This document shows, piece by piece, positions 38,484 through 46,720 of a stretch of 64,000 nucleotides of DNA. This stretch comes from Betaproteobacteria bacterium (GTDB taxonomy: Bacteria; Pseudomonadota; Gammaproteobacteria; Burkholderiales; Rhodocyclaceae). The notes beneath the pieces were generated by a model. It worked only from the letters and a program-made list of their open reading frames with translations, did no database searches and was not told where the DNA came from. The stretch covers positions 1-64,000 of the forward strand of contig JAHRYN010000005.1 in NCBI GenBank assembly GCA_020621405.1, given 5' to 3'. Every line of letters begins with the position of its first letter. Position 1 is the first letter of the stretch. A program made the translations under genes and the position numbers.

Positions 38484-38519
38484 CGGAAAAGCAAAGCCCC
38501 CGGCGGGGCGGGGGCTTTG
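38484..38519 (-). terminator. Intrinsic terminator after the fae-like gene
   Basis: Perfect 10-bp stem CAAAGCCCCC/GGGGGCTTTG (38492-38501, 38510-38519). On the minus strand it is followed by a short T-rich stretch (GCTTTTCC). Confidence 0.75.
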
Positions 38520-38545
38520 AGGCTGCAATGCGGCTGGGGCGGCGG

Positions 38546-39082
38546 TCAGGCGTCCGGGTCGTACATGCAGTGCTTGATCTTGTGGCGGTTGGCGATCAGT
38601 TCGTCCATCGTCGGCTGGCCTGTCATCGCGCGACGGATCGCCAGCTTCATCGCCTCGTAGTTGGTGCGGTACAGATCCTTCATGTCGAGGTTCGGATCCT
38701 TGACTGCATTCGGATCCAGCCAGACGAGGTCGATGATGACCAGTTCGTCCACGAGTTCCTTCGGAATGACGCCTTCGGACACCGAGTCGACGACCGCGTC
38801 GGCGGTGGCCGACTGCACCACGCCGCCGAGCAGTTCGACCGTACGCGAATTCTTGATGGTCACCTTGGGCACCATCATGGTGGCTGGCTTTGCCATCTGG
38901 TTGCAGTCGCGCACGGCCAGCATGCGGGTGTGGCCGGCGGTCTGCCCCATCATCTGCGCGAAGGCCTGGCCGACCGGGCCGTCGATCGAACCGATGACGA
39001 TTTCAGGCATGGCGTCGGTGAACTGCCCTTCCTTGGCGAAGACGGTGGCTTCGCCGACTTTCATCACGATACGCTGGGACAT
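38546..39082 (-). CDS. Formaldehyde-activating enzyme homologue lacking the catalytic His
   Basis: 178 residues. Fae condenses formaldehyde with tetrahydromethanopterin in methylotrophs. The fold signature is clear: IVIGSIDGPVGQAFAQMM, AGHTRMLAV, MMVPKVTIKN, EGVIPKELVDELVII and YRTNYEAMKLAIRRAMTGQP. Aligned with Methylorubrum Fae from memory, its active-site His22 corresponds to Met25 here (DAMPEIVIGS in place of VAHIDLIIGP). It is therefore likely a Fae2/Fae3-like paralogue with changed or regulatory function. AAGGA 6 nt upstream of ATG 39082 supports the start. It lies 52 nt after hslR and ends at a strong terminator. Confidence 0.85.
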   Translation of the reverse strand: MSQRIVMKVGEATVFAKEGQFTDAMPEIVIGSIDGPVGQAFAQMMGQTAGHTRMLAVRDCNQMAKPATMMVPKVTIKNSRTVELLGGVVQSATADAVVDSVSEGVIPKELVDELVIIDLVWLDPNAVKDPNLDMKDLYRTNYEAMKLAIRRAMTGQPTMDELIANRHKIKHCMYDPDA

Positions 39083-39134
39083 TTATCTTCCTTTTCGGTA
39101 GGTTGCGATTCTTCGGTGGTTTGCTGCGAACGCG

Positions 39135-39548
39135 TCATTCACCGCGGATTCTGGCGCGCATGCGGTCGATTTCGCGCCGCTGCGTCTTGGTCGGACGGCC
39201 GTGCAGCATCTGCGAGGGCTCGGGCTGGATGCGGCGCCGTTCGCGCTCCGCCTCCCGCCGGGCCAGACTGTCGGCTGTCTCCTCATACAGCGTGCGTGCT
39301 TCTTCCGCCGGGCCGCGCCGGCCGGACAGCGCGCGCACGATGACGACATAGCGGACTTCACCGGTCTGGATGTCGAGCCGGTCGCCGATGCGGACCTCAC
39401 GCGATGGTTTGGCGCGCGCCTCGTTCAGATGGATGCGCCCGGCGTCGATCGAATCCGATGCCAGCGTGCGCGTCTTGAAGAAGCGCGCGGCCCACAGCCA
39501 TTTGTCCAGGCGCAGGCGTTCGTGCAGCGAGTCGGCGGCCGGGTTCAT
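39135..39548 (-). CDS. hslR: Ribosome-associated heat shock protein Hsp15 (S4 domain)
   Basis: 137 residues: S4 RNA-binding domain at the N-terminus (LRLDKWLWAARFFKTRTLASDSIDAG, written here only in part by its key LDKWLWAARFFKTR) and a basic, Arg-rich C-terminal tail. Hsp15 binds stalled 50S subunits that carry peptidyl-tRNA. It starts 4 nt after the lysA stop. Confidence 0.9.
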   Translation of the reverse strand: MNPAADSLHERLRLDKWLWAARFFKTRTLASDSIDAGRIHLNEARAKPSREVRIGDRLDIQTGEVRYVVIVRALSGRRGPAEEARTLYEETADSLARREAERERRRIQPEPSQMLHGRPTKTQRREIDRMRARIRGE

Positions 39549-39552
39549 CGCG

Positions 39553-40794
39553 TCAGGGCAGCAGGTGTTCGCCCGCGTACAGGTCGGAGATGCGCTCGCG
39601 CTCCCTGATCAGATGGCATTGCCCGCCGTCCACCATCACCTCGGCAGCACGTGCCCGGGTGTTGTAGTTGGAGCTCATCGTCATGCCGTAGGCGCCGGCG
39701 GAGAAGATCGCCACCAGATCCTCCTGTCCGAGCGCGAGGTCGCGTGCGCGACCGAGAAAGTCGCCGCTCTCGCACACCGGTCCGACCACGTCATAGCGTT
39801 CCACCGACCCACGGGGGCGCACCTCGGCGATGCGGTGCCAGGCGTCGTACAGCGCCGGCCGGGCGAGGTCGTTCATCGCCGCATCGATGATTGCGAAGTT
39901 GCGGTCCTCGCCGCGTTTCAGGTACTCGACCCTGGACAGCAGAACGCCGGCGTTCCCGACCAGCGAGCGCCCCGGTTCGAGCAGCAGGCGCTCCTTGCGC
40001 CCGGCCAGCACTTTCAGCAGCGGTGCGAGGTAGTCACGCGTCGCCGGCACCTCCTCGTCGTCGTAGCGGATGCCGAGACCGCCGCCCAGATCGAGGTGGC
40101 GCAGTTCGATGCCGTCGCGGTTCAGCGCTTCGGCCAGTGCAACCACCTTGGCTGCCGCTTCGGCCACCGGTGCCGGATCCAGCAGCTGCGAGCCGATGTG
40201 GCAGGCGATGCCGCGGATCTCGAGCTGCGGCAATTTGGCAGCGGCCAGATAGAGCGCATGGGCGCCGGAGATGGGCACGCCGAACTTGTTGCACTTCAGG
40301 CCGGTGGAAATGTAGGGATGTGTCTTCGGATCGACATCAGGGTTGACCCGCAGCGCGATCGGGGCTCGCTTGCCCAGGCTGCCGGCCACTTCGGCCAGGC
40401 GATACAGCTCGGGTTCGGATTCGACGTTGAAACAGTAGATGCCATGTTCGAGTGCAGCGCGCATTTCGTCGCGCGTCTTGCCCACGCCCGAGAAAACCAC
40501 CCGACCAGGATCGCCACCTGCCGCGACGACGCGTGCCAGCTCGCCGCCGGAGACGATGTCGAAACCGGTGCCCAGACGGGCGAATACATTGAGTATCGCC
40601 AGATTGGAGTTCGACTTGACCGCATAGCACAGCATCGTGTCGCGCCCGGCGAGTGCCGCCGCGTAGCCGGCGTGGGCTTCCTCCAGCGCCGCGCGTGAAT
40701 AGACGAAGGTCGGCGTGCCGTAGGTCGCTGCGATGTTTTCCAGCGCCACGCCCTCGGCGAACAGGGCGCCGTCACGGGTGTTGAAATGCTTCAT
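39553..40794 (-). CDS. lysA: Diaminopimelate decarboxylase
   Basis: 413 residues, PLP enzyme for the last step of lysine synthesis. The PLP Lys lies in MLCYAVKSNSNLAIL. HIGSQLLDP, LDLGGGLGIRY and EPGRSLVGNAG line the cofactor site, and the substrate motif GPVCESGDFLGR is near the C-terminus. It overlaps the lptM stop by 4 nt, the common lptM-lysA arrangement. Confidence 0.97.
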   Translation of the reverse strand: MKHFNTRDGALFAEGVALENIAATYGTPTFVYSRAALEEAHAGYAAALAGRDTMLCYAVKSNSNLAILNVFARLGTGFDIVSGGELARVVAAGGDPGRVVFSGVGKTRDEMRAALEHGIYCFNVESEPELYRLAEVAGSLGKRAPIALRVNPDVDPKTHPYISTGLKCNKFGVPISGAHALYLAAAKLPQLEIRGIACHIGSQLLDPAPVAEAAAKVVALAEALNRDGIELRHLDLGGGLGIRYDDEEVPATRDYLAPLLKVLAGRKERLLLEPGRSLVGNAGVLLSRVEYLKRGEDRNFAIIDAAMNDLARPALYDAWHRIAEVRPRGSVERYDVVGPVCESGDFLGRARDLALGQEDLVAIFSAGAYGMTMSSNYNTRARAAEVMVDGGQCHLIRERERISDLYAGEHLLP

Positions 40795-40955
40795 TGCGAT
40801 GGCGCCTTGTTATGATTCTTCGAAGCAGGTGTCGTTGCAGTTTTTGCAGCGGGGGTCACGCCATCCTTCGGCGGCATGACCAAAGGGCCTTTCGTGCCGC
40901 AACCGGCGAGCATCAGGGTCAGTGCGGCTATGCGCACGAGCGTGCAGGAAAACAT
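40791..40955 (-). CDS. lptM: LPS translocon maturation chaperone LptM (YifL-like lipoprotein)
   Basis: 54 residues. A hydrophobic signal ends in lipobox LMLAGC, followed by the family motif GTKGPLVMPPKD. LptM assists oxidative assembly of the LptD outer-membrane translocon. ATG 40955 lies only 16 nt from the divergent cyaY start. Its stop overlaps lysA. Confidence 0.85.
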   Translation of the reverse strand: MFSCTLVRIAALTLMLAGCGTKGPLVMPPKDGVTPAAKTATTPASKNHNKAPSQ

Positions 40956-40971
40956 GTCGGGTGGCCGGAAT

Positions 40972-41292
40972 ATGAACGAGAGTGAATTTAACAAATTGGC
41001 CGACGCGACGCTCGCCGCAATAGAGCGGGCCATCGAGCGCAGCGGTGCCGAGATCGACTATGAACTGCAGGCCGGCGGCGTGCTTGAACTCGAATTCGCC
41101 GACGGTTCGAAGATGGTGATCAACCGTCACGGGGTTGCCCAGGAAATCTGGGTTGCCGCACGTTCCGGCGGCTTTCATTTCCGGGCCGAGAACGGCCGCT
41201 GGATCGGCACCCGGGATGGCAGGGAACTGATGGAAGCACTCGACGCCCTTCTCAGCCAGCAGGCCGGCGAGCCTGTCCGTCTGACAGGCTGA
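40972..41292 (+). CDS. cyaY: Frataxin-like iron-sulfur assembly protein CyaY
   Basis: 106 residues, standard length. Acidic first helix (ESEFNKLADATLAAIERAIE), then VLELEFADGSKMVINRH, QEIWVAARSGGFHF and WIGTRDGRELMEAL. It binds iron and modulates IscS/IscU. The start is ATG 40972; its promoter must lie inside or across the divergent lptM-lysA genes. Its 3' end overlaps the convergent mrcA gene by 41 nt. Confidence 0.94.
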   Translation: MNESEFNKLADATLAAIERAIERSGAEIDYELQAGGVLELEFADGSKMVINRHGVAQEIWVAARSGGFHFRAENGRWIGTRDGRELMEALDALLSQQAGEPVRLTG

Positions 41293-43699
41293 CGCCGGGC
41301 CGGGTTGGCAGGCTTGCGGCGCCGGGCACGATGTGACCGGTGGGCGGTGAAATCGGTGAAACGGGTTTCTGCGATGGCGCAGCCGGTTTCTGGTACGGCT
41401 GGATTTCGCCTTCGGATGCCGGGCCCTCGGGTTCCGAAGGCAGCGAGTCGGGTGACGGCGGCAACTGTTCCTCGTACATCAGGTCGGTGCGCGGATTGCC
41501 GTGCGAGTCAGTGCCCGCATTGATGCTGATCAGCCCGTCCGGCATCGGCAGGTTTTCCTCCGGTACGCTCTTGAGTGCGTACCTCATGTAGTCGACCCAC
41601 ATCGGCAGTGCGGCAGAACCACCGGTTTCGCCGCGTCCCAGCGAGCGCGGCGTGTCGAAACCGATCCAGGACACGGTTACCCGCGAAGGCTGATAGCCGC
41701 AGAACCAGGCGTCGACGTATTCGTTGGTGGTGCCGGTCTTGCCGGCGAGGTCACTGCGCTTGAGGGCCAGTGCGCGGGTTGCGGTGCCGCGGCGCACCAC
41801 GTCCTGCATCAGGCTGTCCATCAGATAGGCGTTGCGGGCATCGATGACGCGCAGCGACTCGTCACCCGCCTTGGTCGGCGTGAAGCGCGCAAGTACGTGT
41901 CCGTCGCTGTCGGTGATCTCGCTGACGACATAGGGTTCGACCCGGAATCCGCCGTTGGCGAACACGGCATAGGCCGACGCCATCTGCCAGGGCGTGACCG
42001 ATCCCGCGCCGAGCGCCATCGTCAGATAGGGTGGGTGGCGCGCGGCCTCGAAGCCGAAGCGGGTGATGTAGTCCTGCGCGTAGTGCGTCCCGATCGAACG
42101 CAAGATGCGGATGGACACCATGTTCTTGGATTTGGCGAGTGCGGTGCGCAGCGAGATCGGGCCGTCGTACTTGCCGTCGTAGTTCTTCGGTTCCCAGCTC
42201 TGGCTGCCGGTCTCGCCAGCCGACACCACCAAGGGCGTGTCCTGCTCGACCGTGGAGGGCGAATAGCCCTTCTCCAGTGCCGCCGAGTAGATGAAGGGTT
42301 TGAAGCTCGACCCCGGCTGACGCCAGCCTTGGGTGATGTGGTTGAACTTGTTGCGATTGAAATCGAAGCCGCCTACCAGCGCTCGCACCGCGCCGTCGGC
42401 GCTGTCGATCGATACCAGCGCCGCCTCGACCTCGGGCATCTGTGCGATGACCCAGCCAAGTTTGGCGTCCTGCACGACGCGCACCAATGCACCGCGCCGC
42501 AGGCGACGGGCCGGCGGCGCCTTGTCGTCGAGCATCGTGCGCGCGAACCGGATGGCGTCGGCGCTGAGCGTCAGCACTTCGCCGCCGCGTTTGTATACCT
42601 TGAGCGAATTCGGGCTTGCCGCCAACACGATGGCGGCCTGCAGGCCCGCAGCGTCCGGAACGTCCTGCAGCAGATCGTCGAGCACTTCATCGTCGTCTGC
42701 CGTCACGTCCTTCATGTCTACAAAGGCTTCCGCTCCACGGTAGCCGTGGCGGCGATCGTAGTCGAACACGCCTTTGCGCACAGCTTCGATGGCAGCGTCC
42801 TGATCGCCCTTGCGCACTGTCGTGATAACGCGCAGCCCTTGGGTATAGGCGGTTTCCGAGAAACGCTCGACCGCAATCTGACGTGCCATCTCGGCAACAA
42901 AGTCAGCCTGCTCGCCGAACGAGGCGCTTTCCCGACGTACCTGCAGCTTCTGTTCGACTGCCTGCGTGCGCGTCGTCTCGTCGATGTACCCCAGTTCCTT
43001 CATGCGTCGCAGGACATAGGCTTGCCGGAGTGCCGCACGCTTCGGATTGACGACAGGGTTGTACTTGGAGGGTGCTTTCGGCAGGCCGGCCAGCATTGCC
43101 GACTCGGCGACGCTAAGGTCTGCCAGGTTTTTGCCGAAATAGGCTCTTGATGCCGCGGCGAAACCATAGGCACGCTGGCCGAGGTAGATCTGGTTGATGT
43201 AGAGCTGGAGTATCTGGTCTTTTGTCAGGCTGTTCTCGATTTTGAAAGCCAGCAGGGCTTCATAGACTTTGCGGCGCAGGGTGCGTTCGCTCGACAGGAA
43301 GAAGTTGCGCGCTACCTGCATGGTGATCGTGCTGGCGCCTTGACTGCGACCGCTGCTGGTCAGGTTGGCAAGCCCGGCGCGAGCGATGCCGACATAGTCG
43401 ATGCCCGAGTGCTGATAGAAGCGTTCGTCCTCGGCGGAAATAATGGCGTGCTTGAGCGATTCCGGGACGTCGGCGATCAGCACGACGGAGCGACGCTCCT
43501 CGCCGAATTCGCCGATCAGGTGCCCATCCGCGCTGTAGACCCGGAGCGGGATCTTGGGGCGGTAGTCGGTCAGGATGTCGAGCGACGGCAGTTGCGGATA
43601 GGCGAGCAGCAGGGTGATCAGCGCGAGTGCGGCACCGACCAGAAACAAGCCCGCGAGCAAGGTCAGCGGGTAGAGGAACCAGCGAAGGTTTTGGGGCAA
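41252..43699 (-). CDS. mrcA: Penicillin-binding protein 1A
   Basis: About 815 residues, bifunctional class A PBP. One N-terminal membrane segment (LTLLAGLFLVGAALALITLL) is followed by the GT51 transglycosylase (EDERFYQHSGID, QGASTITMQVARNFF) and a transpeptidase domain with SxxK in QPGSSFKPFIY, SKN in AKSKNMVSIR and KTG in AGKTGTTNEY. An OB-like insert lies between. The C-terminal tail is Pro-rich. I favour TTG 43699, just before the cytoplasmic stub; the frame is open to 43813 and the start is not certain. It is divergent from pilM, a common pairing. Confidence 0.92.
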   Translation of the reverse strand: MPQNLRWFLYPLTLLAGLFLVGAALALITLLLAYPQLPSLDILTDYRPKIPLRVYSADGHLIGEFGEERRSVVLIADVPESLKHAIISAEDERFYQHSGIDYVGIARAGLANLTSSGRSQGASTITMQVARNFFLSSERTLRRKVYEALLAFKIENSLTKDQILQLYINQIYLGQRAYGFAAASRAYFGKNLADLSVAESAMLAGLPKAPSKYNPVVNPKRAALRQAYVLRRMKELGYIDETTRTQAVEQKLQVRRESASFGEQADFVAEMARQIAVERFSETAYTQGLRVITTVRKGDQDAAIEAVRKGVFDYDRRHGYRGAEAFVDMKDVTADDDEVLDDLLQDVPDAAGLQAAIVLAASPNSLKVYKRGGEVLTLSADAIRFARTMLDDKAPPARRLRRGALVRVVQDAKLGWVIAQMPEVEAALVSIDSADGAVRALVGGFDFNRNKFNHITQGWRQPGSSFKPFIYSAALEKGYSPSTVEQDTPLVVSAGETGSQSWEPKNYDGKYDGPISLRTALAKSKNMVSIRILRSIGTHYAQDYITRFGFEAARHPPYLTMALGAGSVTPWQMASAYAVFANGGFRVEPYVVSEITDSDGHVLARFTPTKAGDESLRVIDARNAYLMDSLMQDVVRRGTATRALALKRSDLAGKTGTTNEYVDAWFCGYQPSRVTVSWIGFDTPRSLGRGETGGSAALPMWVDYMRYALKSVPEENLPMPDGLISINAGTDSHGNPRTDLMYEEQLPPSPDSLPSEPEGPASEGEIQPYQKPAAPSQKPVSPISPPTGHIVPGAASLPTRPGVSLSDGQARRPAG

Positions 43700-43867
43700 G
43701 AGAACGGGTTTCCGGGCGGGTTGCGAGCGCGAATTATAGCCGCCCGGTCGTGAGAAGCTTCCTGTTGCGCCTACCCAAAATCTGTTTACTTGTCGATACC
43801 TTGCTGCTAGCATCTTAATGTAATTTGTGAGTATTGGGTCTAATTCACTGTCTTAAAAGGAAAAAGC

Positions 43868-44947
43868 TTGGCCTTCGACCTGTCGATTTTTAATCCGGGA
43901 GCGCGCCCCCTGATGGGGTTGGACGTGTCGTCCTCGGCGGTCAAGCTGGTCGAGCTGTCCCGCACAGCGAAAGGCGAGCACCGCATAGAACGCTACGCGA
44001 CCGAGAACCTGCCGCGGGATTCAGTGGTGGACGGCAATATCGCCAAGCTCGATGACGTCGCAGATGCCGTCCGTCGAGCATGGCGGCGCATGGGGACGTC
44101 GACGCGTAACGTCGCGCTGGCGCTGCCGGCTGCGGCGGTCATCACCAAGAAGATCATCGTTCCGGCCAATCAGCGCGAGCAGGAGCTCGAAGCGCTGGTC
44201 GAGTCCGAAGCCAATCAGTACATTCCGTTCCAGCTGGACGAGGTAAACCTCGACTTTCAGGTCGTTGGCCCTGCTCCCGGCAGCCCGGATGAAGTCGAGG
44301 TGCTCATCGCAGCGTCGCGCAAGGAAAAGGTAGAGGACCGGGTGGCTGTCGCCGAGGCGGCCGGCCTGAGGGCTGTCGTGGTCGATGTCGAGTCCTACGC
44401 GGCACAGGCTGCATTCGAACTGGTCGAGCGGCAGTTGCCCGACGGCGGGCGTGACACCAATATCGTGCTGGTCGATGTCGGAGCGAACGTGATGAACGTG
44501 ATCATCCTGCGCAACGACCAGCCCGTGTATTCGCGGGAACAGGCTTTTGGCGGTTACCAGCTCACGCAGGACATCATGCGCAACTACGGCATGAGCCCGG
44601 AAGAGGCAGAAGCGGCGAAACGCACGAACACGCTGCCGGAAAACTACGAAAGCGATCTGCTGCGCCCCTTCATGGACAATCTGGCGCTGGAAGTATCGCG
44701 CGCTCTGCAGTTCTTCTTCACATCCACCCAGTACAACAGTGTCGATCACATCGTGCTTGCAGGTGGATGTGCGGTGATTCCGGGGCTTGACGAAGTGGTC
44801 GCTAATCGATCACAGGTTGAAACGCGGATCGCCAATCCCTTCGTCGATATGCAGTTGTCGCCAGCGGTGACCGCAAAGCGATTGAGTCAGGACGCGCCTT
44901 CGTTGCTGGTGGCGTGCGGCCTTGCGCTCCGGAGGTTTGACGCATGA
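43868..44947 (+). CDS. pilM: Type IV pilus inner-membrane platform protein PilM
   Basis: 359 residues, actin-like ATPase fold (LMGLDVSSSAVKLVEL, NIVLVDVGANVMNVIIL, HIVLAGGCAVIPGLDE). It binds the N-terminus of PilN on the cytoplasmic face and links the pilus machine to its motors. TTG 43868 has AAGGA 6 nt upstream. First gene of pilMNOPQ, each coupled to the next by a 4-nt overlap. Confidence 0.95.
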   Translation: MAFDLSIFNPGARPLMGLDVSSSAVKLVELSRTAKGEHRIERYATENLPRDSVVDGNIAKLDDVADAVRRAWRRMGTSTRNVALALPAAAVITKKIIVPANQREQELEALVESEANQYIPFQLDEVNLDFQVVGPAPGSPDEVEVLIAASRKEKVEDRVAVAEAAGLRAVVVDVESYAAQAAFELVERQLPDGGRDTNIVLVDVGANVMNVIILRNDQPVYSREQAFGGYQLTQDIMRNYGMSPEEAEAAKRTNTLPENYESDLLRPFMDNLALEVSRALQFFFTSTQYNSVDHIVLAGGCAVIPGLDEVVANRSQVETRIANPFVDMQLSPAVTAKRLSQDAPSLLVACGLALRRFDA

Positions 44948-45531
44948 TCCGCATCAATCTACTTCCGCATCGCGAGGAAAAGCGCAAGGCGCGACGCCAA
45001 CAGTTTTATGCATTCGCCGGAGCGGCCATTGCGGTCGGCGGGCTCATCGTCGTGCTCGTGAACAGCGTGATTGGCGGCTATGTGTCGGCCCAGGCCGAGA
45101 AGAACGCGTTCCTGAAGACGGAAATCGCAGTACTCGACAAGTCGATCGACGAAATCAAGCGCCTGCGCGAGCAGACGGATGCGTTGCTCCAGCGCAAAAG
45201 GGTGATCGAATCGCTGCAGGGAAATCGCTCCGAAGCGGTTGCACTTTTCAATGAACTCGCGAAGAACGTGCCTGAAGGTGTCTACATCAGAAAGGTGACC
45301 CAGCAGGGGGCGAAGGTCAATCTGATCGGGTACGCGCAGTCGAATGCCCGCGTTTCCAGTCTGATGCGCAATCTCGAATCCTCCCCGTTGCTTGAGCGGC
45401 CGACGCTGATAGAAATCAAGGGCTCTACGGTCGACAAGCGACGCATGAACGAATTCAACCTCGATCTGTTCATCACGCGTGCGGCGGATGATCCTGCGGC
45501 GAAGTCCGGGGCGAAAGGCAGGAAGACATGA
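44944..45531 (+). CDS. pilN: Type IV pilus assembly protein PilN
   Basis: 195 residues. The N-terminal IRINLLPHREEKRKARR is the conserved PilM-binding segment. It is followed by one membrane helix (about residues 25-45) and a periplasmic coiled coil (LDKSIDEIKRLREQTDALLQ, residues 60-80). It forms a heterodimer with PilO. Confidence 0.94.
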   Translation: MIRINLLPHREEKRKARRQQFYAFAGAAIAVGGLIVVLVNSVIGGYVSAQAEKNAFLKTEIAVLDKSIDEIKRLREQTDALLQRKRVIESLQGNRSEAVALFNELAKNVPEGVYIRKVTQQGAKVNLIGYAQSNARVSSLMRNLESSPLLERPTLIEIKGSTVDKRRMNEFNLDLFITRAADDPAAKSGAKGRKT

Positions 45532-46196
45532 AAGCACTTCAACTGCCGCAGATCGACCTGTCCCGGATTGCTGGCGATTTCAAGAATCTCGATCCCAAGG
45601 ATGTCGGCAACTGGGCTCCTGCGCCAAAGATTGCGGTGCTGCTCGGGTTTCTCGTGGCTTCGCTCGTGGCCGGCTGGTGGTTCCTCTGGGATCCGCTGAT
45701 GACCGAGCTGGAACAGAAGCGGGCCGAAGAACTGACGCTGAAGGAAGAATGGCTGAACAAGAAGCGCCAGGCCGTCAATCTGGAACAGTACCAGCAGCAG
45801 CTCAACGACATTGACCGATCGTTCGGTGCACTGCTCAAGCAGCTGCCGAACAAGGCGGAAATGGAGTCGCTTCTGGTCGATATCAGCCAGGCCGGCCTGA
45901 GCAGAGGGCTGCAGTTCGAAACCTGGAAGCCCGGCAGTGAAGCGGTGAAAGACTTCTATGCCGAACTGCCAATCACGTTGCGGGTGACGGGCGGTTACCA
46001 CGATCTGGGTAGCTTTGCCGGAGATGTAGCCAAGCTGTCGCGCATCGTCACCATCGGTTCGATTGCGATCGAGTCGGGCAAGGAAGGCTTGCTCAAGATG
46101 GACGCGGTGGCCACCACCTATCGATACCTCGACGACGAAGAACTCGCCCGTGTGCGCAGGGAAAAGGCCGAGCGCGAAAAAGGGGGTAAGAAGTGA
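45528..46196 (+). CDS. pilO: Type IV pilus assembly protein PilO
   Basis: 222 residues. One membrane helix (IAVLLGFLVASLVAGWWFLW), a coiled coil, then the periplasmic PilO domain (LPNKAEMESLLVDISQAGLS, LRVTGGYHDLGSFAGDVAKL). It partners with PilN and PilP. It overlaps pilN and pilP by 4 nt each. Confidence 0.94.
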   Translation: MKALQLPQIDLSRIAGDFKNLDPKDVGNWAPAPKIAVLLGFLVASLVAGWWFLWDPLMTELEQKRAEELTLKEEWLNKKRQAVNLEQYQQQLNDIDRSFGALLKQLPNKAEMESLLVDISQAGLSRGLQFETWKPGSEAVKDFYAELPITLRVTGGYHDLGSFAGDVAKLSRIVTIGSIAIESGKEGLLKMDAVATTYRYLDDEELARVRREKAEREKGGKK

Positions 46197-46720
46197 AGCT
46201 TGTATTGACCCTCGCCGTCCTTTGCAGCGGTCTTGCAGCCTGCAGCACCGAGGACCATCAGGACATCCGGGCATGGATGGACGAAAGCACCCAGGGTCTG
46301 AAGGGGCAGATCAAACCGTTGCCCGAGATCAAACCGTCGGTGATCGTGAGTTACGAAACCGGAGCGCTGATCGATCCGTTCAGTGCAGCGAAGATCGAGC
46401 CGGAACACAAGAAGGGCAGCGGAGGCGGTGGCATCACGCCAGACATGGACCGCCGCAAGGAACCGCTGGAGCAGTTTCCGCTTGATTCGCTCGCCATGGT
46501 CGGCGTGCTGCAGCAGGGCAAGGTCAGGTATGCCCTGGTCAGGGCGGATGCAACGCTGCATCGAGTGCGCACCGGCAATTACATGGGCCAGAATTTCGGC
46601 GTCATCACCGCGGTGGCGGATGATGGAATCACTCTCAAGGAAATCGTTCAGGACGCGGACGGCGAATGGGTCGAACGTACCAGCACGCTCCAGTTGCAGG
46701 AGCAGGAGACAAAGAAATGA
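46193..46720 (+). CDS. pilP: Type IV pilus assembly lipoprotein PilP
   Basis: 175 residues. The lipoprotein signal ends at GLAACS. After a flexible linker comes the HR domain (LDSLAMVGVLQQGKVRYALV, YMGQNFGVITAVADDGITL), which contacts the PilQ secretin N0 domain and connects the inner and outer membrane parts of the pilus. Confidence 0.94.
   Translation: MKLVLTLAVLCSGLAACSTEDHQDIRAWMDESTQGLKGQIKPLPEIKPSVIVSYETGALIDPFSAAKIEPEHKKGSGGGGITPDMDRRKEPLEQFPLDSLAMVGVLQQGKVRYALVRADATLHRVRTGNYMGQNFGVITAVADDGITLKEIVQDADGEWVERTSTLQLQEQETKK

Noticed and set aside
15098-43782. 14-nt repeat GCCTACCCAAAATC at 15098-15111 and 43769-43782
   Set aside because: Several 14-mer matches are expected by chance in 64 kb; no shared context apart from being intergenic.
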